Of a stretch of DNA of 23,630 nucleotides, positions 1-9,286 are shown one piece after another (the stretch's first letter is position 1; each line of letters opens with the position of its first letter). The position numbers were made by a program, and so were the translations under genes. Below the pieces are notes generated by a model, which saw only the letters and a list, made by a program, of their open reading frames with translations, was not told the DNA's origin and made no database searches. This DNA is from Tritrichomonas musculus (Eukaryota; Parabasalia; Tritrichomonadida; Tritrichomonadidae): NCBI GenBank assembly GCA_039105265.1, contig JAPFFF010000398.1, forward strand, positions 1 through 23,630. Reading direction: 5' to 3'.

Positions 1-2909
1 CGATCTCATAGTAATTGCTCAAAATCTCTGATTTTACACAAATGTTGTAAATATCATTTACACGTAAACAGCAAGAAGGTAACCTCAATAAGGAAACTCA
101 AAGCACGAACTAATAACAACACATTCCTCACTAAACGATCTCATAGTAATTGCTCAAAATCTCTGATTTTACACAAATGTTGTAAATATCATTTACACGT
201 AAACAGCAAGAAGGTAACCTCAATAAGGAAACTCAAAGCACGAACTAATAACAACACATTCCTCACTAAACGATCTCATAGTAATTGCTCAAAATCTCTG
301 ATTTTACACAAATGTTGTAAATATCATTTACACGTAAACAGCAAGAAGGTAACCTCAATAAGGAAACTCAAAGCACGAACTAATAACAGCACATTCCTCA
401 CTAAACGATCTCATAGTAATTGCTCAAAATCTCTGATTTTACACAAATGTTGTAAATATCATTTACACGTAAACAGCAAGAAGGTAACCTCAATAAGGAA
501 ACTCAAAGCACGAACTAATAACAACACATTCCTCACTAAACGATCTCATAGTAATTGCTCAAAATCTCTGATTTTACACAAATGTTGTAAATATCATTTA
601 CACGTAAACAGCAAGAAGGTAACCTCAATAAGGAAACTCAAAGCACGAACTAATAACAACACATTCCTCACTAAACGATCTCATAGTAATTGCTCAAAAT
701 CTCTGATTTTACACAAATGTTGTAAATATCATTTACACGTAAACAGCAAGAAGGTAACCTCAATAAGGAAACTCAAAGCACGAACTAATAACAACACATT
801 CCTCACTAAACGATCTCATAGTAATTGCTCAAAATCTCTGATTTTACACAAATGTTGTAAATATCATTTACACGTAAACAGCAAGAAGGTAACCTCAATA
901 AGGAAACTCAAAGCACGAACTAATAACAACACATTCCTCACTAAACGATCTCATAGTAATTGCTCAAAATCTCTGATTTTACACAAATGTTGTAAATATC
1001 ATTTACACGTAAACAGCAAGAAGGTAACCTCAATAAGGAAACTCAAAGCACGAACTAATAACAGCACATTCCTCACTAAACGATCTCATAGTAATTGCTC
1101 AAAATCTCTGATTTTACACAAATGTTGTAAATATCATTTACACGTAAACAGCAAGAAGGTAACCTCAATAAGGAAACTCAAAGCACGAACTAATAACAAC
1201 ACATTCCTCACTAAACGATCTCATAGTAATTGCTCAAAATCTCTGATTTTACACAAATGTTGTAAATATCATTTACACGTAAACAGCAAGAAGGTAACCT
1301 CAATAAGGAAACTCAAAGCACGAACTAATAACAACACATTCCTCACTAAACGATCTCATAGTAATTGCTCAAAATCTCTGATTTTACACAAATGTTGTAA
1401 ATATCATTTACACGTAAACAGCAAGAAGGTAACCTCAATAAGGAAACTCAAAGCACGAACTAATAACAACACATTCCTCACTAAACGATCTCATAGTAAT
1501 TGCTCAAAATCTCTGATTTTACACAAATGTTGTAAATATCATTTACACGTAAACAGCAAGAAGGTAACCTCAATAAGGAAACTCAAAGCACGAACTAATA
1601 ACAACACATTCCTCACTAAACGATCTCATAGTAATTGCTCAAAATCTCTGATTTTACACAAATGTTGTAAATATCATTTACACGTAAACAGCAAGAAGGT
1701 AACCTCAATAAGGAAACTCAAAGCACGAACTAATAACAACACATTCCTCACTAAACGATCTCATAGTAATTGCTCAAAATCTCTGATTTTACACAAATGT
1801 TGTAAATATCATTTACACGTAAACAGCAAGAAGGTAACCTCAATAAGGAAACTCAAAGCACGAACTAATAACAGCACATTCCTCACTAAACGATCTCATA
1901 GTAATTGCTCAAAATCTCTGATTTTACACAAATGTTGTAAATATCATTTACACGTAAACAGCAAGAAGGTAACCTCAATAAGGAAACTCAAAGCACGAAC
2001 TAATAACAACACATTCCTCACTAAACGATCTCATAGTAATTGCTCAAAATCTCTGATTTTACACAAATGTTGTAAATATCATTTACACGTAAACAGCAAG
2101 AAGGTAACCTCAATAAGGAAACTCAAAGCACGAACTAATAACAACACATTCCCCACTAAACGATCTCATAGTAATTGCTCAAAATCTCTGATTTTACACA
2201 AATGTTGTAAATATCATTTACACGTAAACAGCAAGAAGGTAACCTCAATAAGGAAACTCAAAGCACGAACTAATAACAACACATTCCTCACTAAACGATC
2301 TCATAGTAATTGCTCAAAATCTCTGATTTTACACAAATGTTGTAAATATCATTTACACGTAAACAGCAAGAAGGTAACCTCAATAAGGAAACTCAAAGCA
2401 CGAACTAATAACAACACATTCCTCACTAAACGATCTCATAGTAATTGCTCAAAATCTCTGATTTTACACAAATGTTGTAAATATCATTTACACGTAAACA
2501 GCAAGAAGGTAACCTCAATAAGGAAACTCAAAGCACGAACTAATAACAACACATTCCTCACTAAACGATCTCATAGTAATTGCTCAAAATCTCTGATTTT
2601 ACACAAATGTTGTAAATATCATTTACACGTAAACAGCAAGAAGGTAACCTCAATAAGGAAACTCAAAGCACGAACTAATAACAACACATTCCTCACTAAA
2701 CGATCTCATAGTAATTGCTCAAAATCTCTGATTTTACACAAATGTTGTAAATATCATTTACACGTAAACAGCAAGAAGGTAACCTCAATAAGGAAACTCA
2801 AAGCACGAACTAATAACAACACATTCCTCACTAAACGATCTCATAGTAATTGCTCAAAATCTCTGATTTTACACAAATGTTGTAAATATCATTTACACGT
2901 AAACAACAA
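1..2909 (+). repeat. Left array of 135-bp tandem repeats (at least 21.5 units)
   Basis: The unit, starting with CGATCTCATAGTAATTGCTC, recurs every 135 bases from position 1 (136, 271, 406, 541 and so on) and runs off the left end of the window. Units are almost identical. A/G variants occur at 389, 1064 and 1874, spaced 5 and 6 units apart, and a T-to-C variant occurs at 2153. The inner edge fades at 2905-2909, just after the TGTAAATATCATTTACA dyad. Such homogeneity points to recent amplification or conversion. The unit is 45 codons long and has no stop in frame 1, so frame 1 stays open from position 1 to the TAA at 2956-2958. I see no in-frame ATG and no evidence of translation. Confidence 0.97.
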
Positions 2910-2979
2910 TAATAAAATACGACAAATAATTCTTTATTTTAATCTTTATTTTTTTTAAAAATAATTTAACTTTTAATGA

Positions 2980-5058
2980 TTATATGTTTACTTTCTTATT
3001 TCCATCTGATATTATCTTTGTCCACAATTTAACCTGAAACAAAGCCAAATATTCATCAATATTATATGTCTCTTCTACAGGCATTAATTCTCGCTGTACT
3101 GCTAATGCAATGACTGTAATATTTAAATTATTTTTCGCAATAATTTCTGAAAGTTGGTATGTTGTATTATCAATTATAGTTGTCATACTATCAGAATAAT
3201 TTTTTCCATCCAAACAAATGCCAATTTGGAAATTGTTATTGTTATTGTCATTATTATCATTATTTCCTTCAGTTGACTTTTTTCTTTTTCTAAAAGTTAA
3301 TTCAGTTTTAATATCGAATTCTAGTAATTGGTCATATTTTATATCATGAGAATCAAACTTTATATCAAATTCTTCCATTTGATGTATGTAATTTTGATCT
3401 TTCCAATAATCATTTAAAATGCAATGTACGCATGGAATATTAACACAGTATAAATAATAATAATAATAATATTGACGGCATAAACAAACTTTTTGAGAAT
3501 AATTTGATTTAAGATTAGGATTTTTTGAAATTTCTTTATATGCTTTATCTTTAAACTTATTTAAGTGAGTTTTTACATTCAAATGTGCACTAGAATTGGT
3601 TCTTAACGTACGATCCATAATATATTTTATAATGTACGCAAGTCGTAGCGGTAAAGAAAGTCGAGTTGCTTTAAAAATACCGTTTAATTGTTTATGAAAC
3701 GATTCTACGTGATTTGTTGTGGTTGGTATTCCATAGACACTTCGCTTGAAATATGGAGAATATTCTTTTTTTACTTCGACATAATTTCCGTTCACATCAA
3801 CACCTAAGACTTTGCTTACTTTTTCAAATCTTGCATCATCTTTATTTTCTTGTAAATTATATAATAACTGAAAAGTTTGGTAATATCTATTAAAATGTTT
3901 AGACCACTCAAAGCCTGAAAAAGTGAATAATATATCTGAAAATAAAAGACCGAGTAATGAATTGGCACCGATTGACCGAATCAAATGAACTAAACAATAA
4001 TAAAAATCTAAATCATAATTTTTCGCTAATTTTTGAAATGCTTTATGTTCATCACTTAAATATTTTTTATTTTTGAATTTAAGAAAAAGTGAATTTTCTT
4101 CAGAATTTTCATAAAATTCATCTAACTTTTTGAGAGATTCAAAAAAAATACTATATAATGACGTTTTCTCAGAAGGTGAAATTAAAATTGCTAGTGGAAT
4201 CCCAGTATTTCGGAAAATAAGATGAGGAACACAAATAGCATATGGTGCCAGAGCTCGAAAAGTGGCGTCAAGTTCAATTGTGGTTGCTTGTTCAAATTGA
4301 TGAGATTTTACAATATCTAAAAAATAAGGTGAAAACCAAGAAAAAATGCCAAATTGATATTGGTTTAAATCAACCTCTTCTGTTGGATGAAATCTGAAAA
4401 GAAATCCTCCATAATTTTTCAGAATACTTTCAATTGAATCATCTGGATTCATTTGCTTGTGCTTTTGCCTTTTAATAGTTTTGCAATTAAATGGAGCTAT
4501 TGTGTAAAATATTGTTGCAGTAATCGGATTTTGAATAGATCTATCTACAGACTGATTATTGTAAAAATCAGATAATTCTTGCATTCCTTTGTTTTTTATT
4601 ATCTGAAAAGGACTATTCGGATTAGGATTTTTAATAATTATGTTGCTATAAACATAAACTGTTCTTTCGTTCTTTTTGAATTTCACATTATGTATTTTTT
4701 TATATTTAATTGTATTAAATAAATTAATAATTTGTATTGCAAAATAGTTACCACTAACTTGGTAATATATTTTAAATAAATTGGTTTGATGCCTTGAAAT
4801 TAGCATAAAATTTGTAAATATTTGATTATCAATTCTTTTTGGGTTTTTTAATTTATGTGTTTGTGAAAACGTATATTTATTATTTTTAAATGTGCTCAAA
4901 AAATAAAGAACACTAAAATTATCAATGAGAGGTTTTCGATTATCATATGGTGGATTTGTCAAATAAATTGGATGATCGCGATGAGAAAATGTTTTTTCAG
5001 ATAATACATTAGTTGCTGTTCCTAATTGCAGTGATATTTGTCCATTTTGATCAAACAT
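2980..5058 (-). CDS. MULE-superfamily DDE transposase with SWIM-like zinc finger, intact
   Basis: The 692-residue frame is uninterrupted. The catalytic core is visible as D264 in IELDATF, D336 in YLSDEHKAF and E452 in TNHVESFHKQL. The CLVH motif (C355, H358) lies after the second aspartate, as in MULE (MULE_Tnp) transposases. C525-x-C527-x15-C543-x-H545 follows, fitting the CxCxnCxH SWIM zinc finger common in MULE proteins. The N-terminal ~220 residues are poorly conserved and presumably bind DNA. A low-complexity Asn/Asp stretch lies at about 599-609. In this family the protein cuts at the inverted repeats and makes 8-11-bp target duplications. The ATG at 5056-5058 is the first in frame. TTAAAAAGTTTCA lies about 43 bases upstream (5101-5113), resembling the motif upstream of the Merlin gene. 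Intact catalytic residues suggest it could still be active. The gene lies between inverted 135-bp arrays. Confidence 0.93.
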   Translation of the reverse strand: MFDQNGQISLQLGTATNVLSEKTFSHRDHPIYLTNPPYDNRKPLIDNFSVLYFLSTFKNNKYTFSQTHKLKNPKRIDNQIFTNFMLISRHQTNLFKIYYQVSGNYFAIQIINLFNTIKYKKIHNVKFKKNERTVYVYSNIIIKNPNPNSPFQIIKNKGMQELSDFYNNQSVDRSIQNPITATIFYTIAPFNCKTIKRQKHKQMNPDDSIESILKNYGGFLFRFHPTEEVDLNQYQFGIFSWFSPYFLDIVKSHQFEQATTIELDATFRALAPYAICVPHLIFRNTGIPLAILISPSEKTSLYSIFFESLKKLDEFYENSEENSLFLKFKNKKYLSDEHKAFQKLAKNYDLDFYYCLVHLIRSIGANSLLGLLFSDILFTFSGFEWSKHFNRYYQTFQLLYNLQENKDDARFEKVSKVLGVDVNGNYVEVKKEYSPYFKRSVYGIPTTTNHVESFHKQLNGIFKATRLSLPLRLAYIIKYIMDRTLRTNSSAHLNVKTHLNKFKDKAYKEISKNPNLKSNYSQKVCLCRQYYYYYYLYCVNIPCVHCILNDYWKDQNYIHQMEEFDIKFDSHDIKYDQLLEFDIKTELTFRKRKKSTEGNNDNNDNNNNNFQIGICLDGKNYSDSMTTIIDNTTYQLSEIIAKNNLNITVIALAVQRELMPVEETYNIDEYLALFQVKLWTKIISDGNKKVNI

Positions 5059-5100
5059 TATAATTGTTTGTAAAAAAGAAAAGTAAACGATAATTTTGAT

Positions 5101-5113
5101 TGAAACTTTTTAA
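5101..5113 (-). promoter_or_regulatory. Candidate promoter motif of the MULE transposase gene
   Basis: Read on the minus strand this is TTAAAAAGTTTCA, about 43 bases before the transposase ATG. The Merlin remnant has TCAAAAAGTTTCA upstream of its ATG (11074-11086). The TCA triplet resembles the trichomonad initiator (TCA followed by pyrimidine and A/T). Promoter function is inference. Confidence 0.35.
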
Positions 5114-5659
5114 ATAGAGGTGCGAGAGCTGGTTGATTTCATTATTATTAAATTATAAAATAATATATATATATATATATATCCTTCTCTATTATGATAG
5201 GATTTTAAATTATATTAGTCACTAGGAGTAAAAATATTGGTGTTTTAAAATTTTAATAAAATAAAAAATAAACCATTCAATTATAAAATTTTATAAATGT
5301 TGGAGAGAAATTACATTTTCTCTCTTTTAGAACACAAATAAATATTTATATATATGTAAATTACATTGTTATTTTTATTTTATTAAAAATAATTCAATAA
5401 TAAAAAAAAATTAGATTTAATTTTTCCCAAGTTGGGAATCCCAACCAAAAAAAAAACAAAATATCAAGATAAAAAGTGATGAGCTGAACATTGACTGGAA
5501 TTATTGAGATGATGACTCAAATCGTTATAATCCCAATGATGTGATACAGCTGAAAAAGATTGAAAAGTCTGATGTACAATAATAATTCTTTCTTTGGAAA
5601 GATAAGATTCAGAATAATACGATTTGAGCCATTTTTGCTATAAAATTATAGACAAAATT

Positions 5660-6160
5660 TTCGAAAATATCTGACCAAATATAAAATTTAAATAAATATC
5701 TTGAAAACAAATAGGTTAAAATCTCTATAAATTTTGATATCGGTATTATATTTCCTATATATTAATAAATACCATTAGTAAACCAAACTATAGGGCCATT
5801 TTTTCTAGGAGCTTTCAGAAAATTAAATTGATTTTTTTTTATCAAATTCTGGACAATATCTGAATTTTTGGATGAAAATACTATTATACAAAGATATTAA
5901 TGAATATACTACATCAGGGAGAAATTTTACTCATACTATCTCAAGATATCTTGATTTTAATTTTTAGACTAAGTTGCTGAAAACAAGTCATTAATCATAT
6001 TTTTATAATTACCGCTATATATGTATTATCTCATATAATTTTTATTAAATTTTTTTAACTTTGAACCACATTTTTTTGTATTTTTTGTTAAAAATTATAA
6101 ATTGAGGGGAGATAATTACAACGTGTTTTTTTTCTTCAGAATATTTAACTTACTAAAAAA
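5660..6160 (+). repeat. Diverged direct repeat within the MULE, copy 1
   Basis: This block pairs with 6300-6795 at a constant offset of 638-640. Matching anchors are ATAAATATCTTGAAAACAAA (5691), TATAGGGCCATTTTTTCTAG (5789), ATATCTTGATTTTAAT (5946) and TTGAGGGG followed by a TTCTTCAGAAT stretch (6102 onward). It is an old tandem duplication inside the element; similarity is patchy between anchors. Confidence 0.8.
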
Positions 6161-6299
6161 AGAGCTAATTTTTAATTTATTTATATGTAAATCGCTTATA
6201 GTTATTGTTTCAAGCATAAAAATATAAAAAAAATGATTTTTTGCATAAAAAATTAATTTGTGAGAACAGAATGAAAAATTTGATTAATCATTTAAAATT

Positions 6300-6795
6300 T
6301 AAATACGCAATAGTCGTTATATTTTTTTATAAATATCTTAAAATTAAATAGGTTAAATTTAAAATAAAAAATATACATATGAATTATAATATGTATTAAT
6401 ATTATAATATTGATTTCAATTAAATTTATAGGGCCAATTTTTCTAGGAATGCTTAGATTTTTAAATTTCATTTTTTTTATTTAATCTCAAACAAAACAAA
6501 AGATATATAGAGGAATTAAAATCAGTTATCAAATGTGCATAATAAGAGTTGGATAAGCATACATTTTAATAAAAGATGGTTGAAATATCTTGATTTTAAT
6601 AATTTGGCAAAGTTGCATAAAATCGGGAAATGATAGTTTTTTTATATTTATCATAGTATATATTTTAATTCACTTTATTTTCATTACGATTTAACAATAA
6701 GAAACCATATTTTTTTGCATTTTTTTATGAAAATTTGAAATTGAGGGGAATTAATTATAACGTATTTTTTCTTCAGAATTTTATAAAATAAAAAT
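6300..6795 (+). repeat. Diverged direct repeat within the MULE, copy 2
   Basis: Partner of 5660-6160. Its anchors are ATAAATATCTTAAAATTAAA (6331), TATAGGGCCAATTTTTCTAG (6427), ATATCTTGATTTTAAT (6585) and TTGAGGGGAATTAATT (6741). No coding frame is maintained in either copy, so the duplication concerns non-coding element DNA. Confidence 0.8.
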
Positions 6796-7365
6796 AAAAT
6801 TACCCCAGGCGAGCGATTCAGATTAATAAGAAAATATGTATATATACATGTTGAATATAATAAAAATACAAATAGTTATCCCTATGAAATTCACCAGAGC
6901 TCCGTATATTTTTATATTATATTTATTATTTTTTTAAATACTAATATCTCTATAAATTAAAAAACTATTTTATATATTATATTAAAACTATATATATAAT
7001 TTAATTTATATATAAATAAATAATATTAAAATCAACAATATTTCATAAATAATTAGAAATTTCCAAAATACCATTTTTTCCCACTTACTTCTGCAAACAT
7101 TAAAACGACCTAATAATTAAATATGATGTATAGCATTAGGTATGCATTATATTATATTAAAAATAGCATTGATTTGATTAACAATTTAGTGAAAAAATCC
7201 ACTTTTTTAAATTAAAAAATACGTTATTTTTAGTTCTCGCACTTCTTTTTAAATAGTTTATTAATTTTTTTGTAAAAGTGTATTTAGAAATGATTAAATA
7301 TGAACAATGTTAACTATATAATTATTAAAAATAATATTTAAATAATATTATTGAAAAAAAAAAAA

Positions 7366-8346
7366 ATTTACAACATTTGTGTAAAATCAGAGATTTTGAG
7401 CAATTACTATGAGATCGTTTAGTGAGGAATGTGCTGTTATTAGTTCGTGCTTTGAGTTTCCTTATTGAGGTTACCTTCTTGCTGTTTACGTGTAAATGAT
7501 ATTTACAACATTTGTGTAAAATCAGAGATTTTGAGCAATTACTATGAGATCGTTTAGTGAGGAATGTGTTGTTATTAGTTCGTGCTTTGAGTTTCCTTAT
7601 TGAGGTTACCTTCTTGCTGTTTACGTGTAAATGATATTTACAACATTTGTGTAAAATCAGAGATTTTGAGCAATTACTATGAGATCGTTTAGTGAGGAAT
7701 GTGTTGTTATTAGTTCGTGCTTTGAGTTTCCTTATTGAGGTTACCTTCTTGCTGTTTACGTGTAAATGATATTTACAACATTTGTGTAAAATCAGAGATT
7801 TTGAGCAATTACTATGAGATCGTTTAGTGGGGAATGTGTTGTTATTAGTTCATGCTTTGAGTTTCCTTATTGAGGTTACCTTCTTGCTGTTTACGTGTAA
7901 ATGATATTTACAACATTTGTGTAAAATCAGAGATTTTGAGCAATTACTGTGAGATCGTTTAGTGAGGAATGTGCTGTTATTAGTTCGTGCTTTGAGTTTA
8001 ATGTGTTGTTATTAGTTCGTGCTTTGAGTTTCCTTATTGAGGTTACCTTCTTGCTGTTTACGTGTAAATGATATTTACAACATTTGTGTAAAATCAGAGA
8101 TTTTGAGCAATTACTATGAGATCGTTTAGTGAGGAATGTGTTGTTATTAGTTCGTGCTTTGAGTTTCCTTATTGAGGTTACCTTCTTGCTGTTTACGTGT
8201 AAATGATATTTACAACATTTGTGTAAAATCAGAGATTTTGAGCAATTACTATGAGATCGTTTAGTGAGGAATGTGTTGTTATTAGTTCGTGCTTTGAGTT
8301 TCCTTATTGAGGTTACCTTCTTGCTGTTTACGTGTAAATGATATTT
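7366..8346 (-). repeat. Right array of 135-bp tandem repeats (about 7.3 units), inverted relative to the left array
   Basis: These are the same units as 1-2909, reverse-complemented. GAGATCGTTT recurs at 7411, 7546, 7681, 7816, 7951, 8118 and 8253, so spacing is 135 except 167 between 7951 and 8118. There a 32-bp piece of the unit is duplicated (about 7967-8030). The G variant of the left array reappears near 7432 and 7972, and the T-to-C variant near 7830. Both edges fall inside the TGTAAATATCATTTACA dyad: the inner edge begins ATTTACAACATTTG and the outer edge ends ATGATATTT. Confidence 0.95.
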
Positions 8347-8958
8347 TAATATCGCATCTGGCAATTTATAATTAAAAATGGTTCCTTATTTTGCGTCGAT
8401 CACAAACAATCTGCTGGTGGAATCAGCAGCGGAATCAATCAATAATACATTTGCTCTGATGCGATACCAATTTCAAAACAAAAGGGCGCCTTTTTTCATA
8501 TAATAGATAATTCACCTTTATAACCGTTTTATTTCAATCTCTCAAAAAGTTCATCTCAACGATAGAACTTTTTCTCTCAAAAAGTGGTAAAATTTTTACC
8601 TGGTCGGATCTTTCAAAAAGTTTCTTGTTGTAAAATATTTCGTGCCGATTTTAATAGACCCCGATTCTTCTGCCTATTTATATATAATTTATTATTCAAA
8701 AATTATTTTAATCTTTTTTTATCATATAATTATTTTAGATTTTTTTTCTCAATATTCACTTTAAGATGAAGATATAAGAATAAAATAATAAAATATAAAT
8801 TATTTGAAAATTTGTGTGCCATAAATGTAAAACTCAGAAAATTCAAAGCTGATTCATGTGTATGAGGATAATTGAGAAGAGTAAGAGGTTTTTCAAGTGA
8901 TGGTATTTCTACACTATCTTCTGTAATAAAATATTAATTTTTTTTTTTAAGTATTGCT
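8347..8958. other. AT-rich intergenic DNA with phased TCAAAAAGT motifs
   Basis: No convincing gene is present. TCAAAAAGT occurs at 8542, 8577 and 8613, spaced 35 and 36 bases. A 9-bp inverted pair TATCGCATC/GATGCGATA lies at 8350-8358 and 8458-8466, and a CTGCT/AGCAG hairpin at about 8411-8430. The block from CGCCTTTTTTCATA (about 8490) to about 8700 resembles 9306-9530, so the two are probably diverged copies of one sequence. Confidence 0.6.
8542..8621. repeat. Three TCAAAAAGT motifs at 35-36-bp spacing
   Basis: TCAAAAAGT starts at 8542, 8577 and 8613. A related pair with the same 35-base spacing is at 9343 and 9378, and a TCACAAAAAGT variant lies at 9443. The surrounding bases are only partly conserved, so the motif and its spacing have outlasted the background. 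Possible stacked promoter or protein-binding sites. Confidence 0.55.
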
Positions 8959-9061
8959 TATTATTGCTGTTCTGAACGTGCAATAATAGCAGGTTCTTTT
9001 GAATTCATTTGCTCGCGAGTAGTTGATCTTTGGAAGAACATCTGTGATTGAAGAGCAAGAT
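8959..9061 (+). repeat. 103-bp direct repeat, copy 1, with hairpin
   Basis: It matches 9086-9188 with two substitutions, both G to A near the 3' end; the copies are 24 bases apart. It contains TATTATTGC/GCAATAATA, a perfect 9-bp stem (8959-8967 with 8980-8988) around a 12-base loop. It is noticeably less AT-rich than its surroundings and has no obvious frame. Confidence 0.93.
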
Positions 9062-9085
9062 GAGAGATAACTAGCTAGCACATGC

Positions 9086-9188
9086 TATTATTGCTGTTCT
9101 GAACGTGCAATAATAGCAGGTTCTTTTGAATTCATTTGCTCGCGAGTAGTTGATCTTTGGAAGAACATCTGTGATTAAAAAGCAAGAT
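9086..9188 (+). repeat. 103-bp direct repeat, copy 2, with longer hairpin
   Basis: Second copy of the 8959-9061 repeat. With flanking bases its stem extends to 11 perfect pairs, GCTATTATTGC (9084-9094) with GCAATAATAGC (9107-9117), the loop unchanged. The near-identity implies a recent duplication or functional constraint. Confidence 0.93.
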
Positions 9189-9193
9189 TATTC

Positions 9194-9286
9194 TTTTACC
9201 CCAAATCTGCCAACTTAAAGACGAGGCAGATCGCTGTATTGTATCAGCTATAGACCTCAAGGTTATACGCTCGAGATAAGGTAAAA
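9194..9286. ncRNA. Possible folded RNA: closing stem with internal hairpins (speculative)
   Basis: TTTTACC (9194-9200) can pair with GGTAAAA (9280-9286) and enclose ATCTGCC/GGCAGAT (9205-9211 with 9225-9231), GCTG/CAGC (9233-9236 with 9245-9248) and ACC/GGT (9254-9256 with 9261-9263). The multi-arm layout is tRNA-sized, but there is no B-box or CCA-stem pattern and I recognise no family. It starts just after the second 103-bp repeat. Strand is unknown, and chance pairing is possible. Confidence 0.22.

Larger units (their letters stand above)
5059..7365. other. AT-rich non-coding interior of the MULE
   Basis: I find no sizeable open frame in this 2.3-kb stretch. It holds a (TA)n run at about 5161-5182, a GTTGGG-AAT-CCCAAC palindrome at 5431-5445, and two diverged direct copies of a roughly 640-bp segment (about 5660-6160 and 6300-6795). 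A short coding-like plus-strand patch at about 5472-5582 contains one in-frame TGA and could be the residue of a second element gene, but it is too short to support. Confidence 0.7.
1..8346. mobile_element. Large Mutator-like (MULE) transposon with tandem-array terminal inverted repeats (left end outside window)
   Basis: A MULE transposase gene (2980-5058, minus) and about 2.3 kb of AT-rich non-coding DNA lie between two arrays of the same 135-bp repeat. The left array (1-2909) is in one orientation and the right array (7366-8346) is its reverse complement. An insertion into a pre-existing satellite would leave both flanks in the same orientation, so the inverted layout marks the arrays as the element's own terminal inverted repeats. 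Tandem or foldback-type inverted repeats are known from Galileo/Foldback-like and some MULE elements. The right outer edge is at about 8346, where the repeat stops inside its TGTAAAT/ATTTACA dyad. The left outer edge and the TSD cannot be seen. The inside/outside layout is seen; calling it one element is inference. Confidence 0.78.

Noticed and set aside
1-2909. CRISPR-like array
   Set aside because: The units are contiguous with no unique spacers, 135 bp long, and the DNA is eukaryotic.
7927-8364. A 145-residue minus-strand frame through the right 135-bp array
   Set aside because: It is simply the stop-free frame of the tandem repeat, begins at a TTG rather than an ATG, and is interrupted where the 32-bp partial unit occurs; there is no evidence of a gene.
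8584-8769. 61-residue plus-strand frame
   Set aside because: Its sequence follows the phased TCAAAAAGT repeats and then Phe/Leu-rich AT sequence, as expected by chance.
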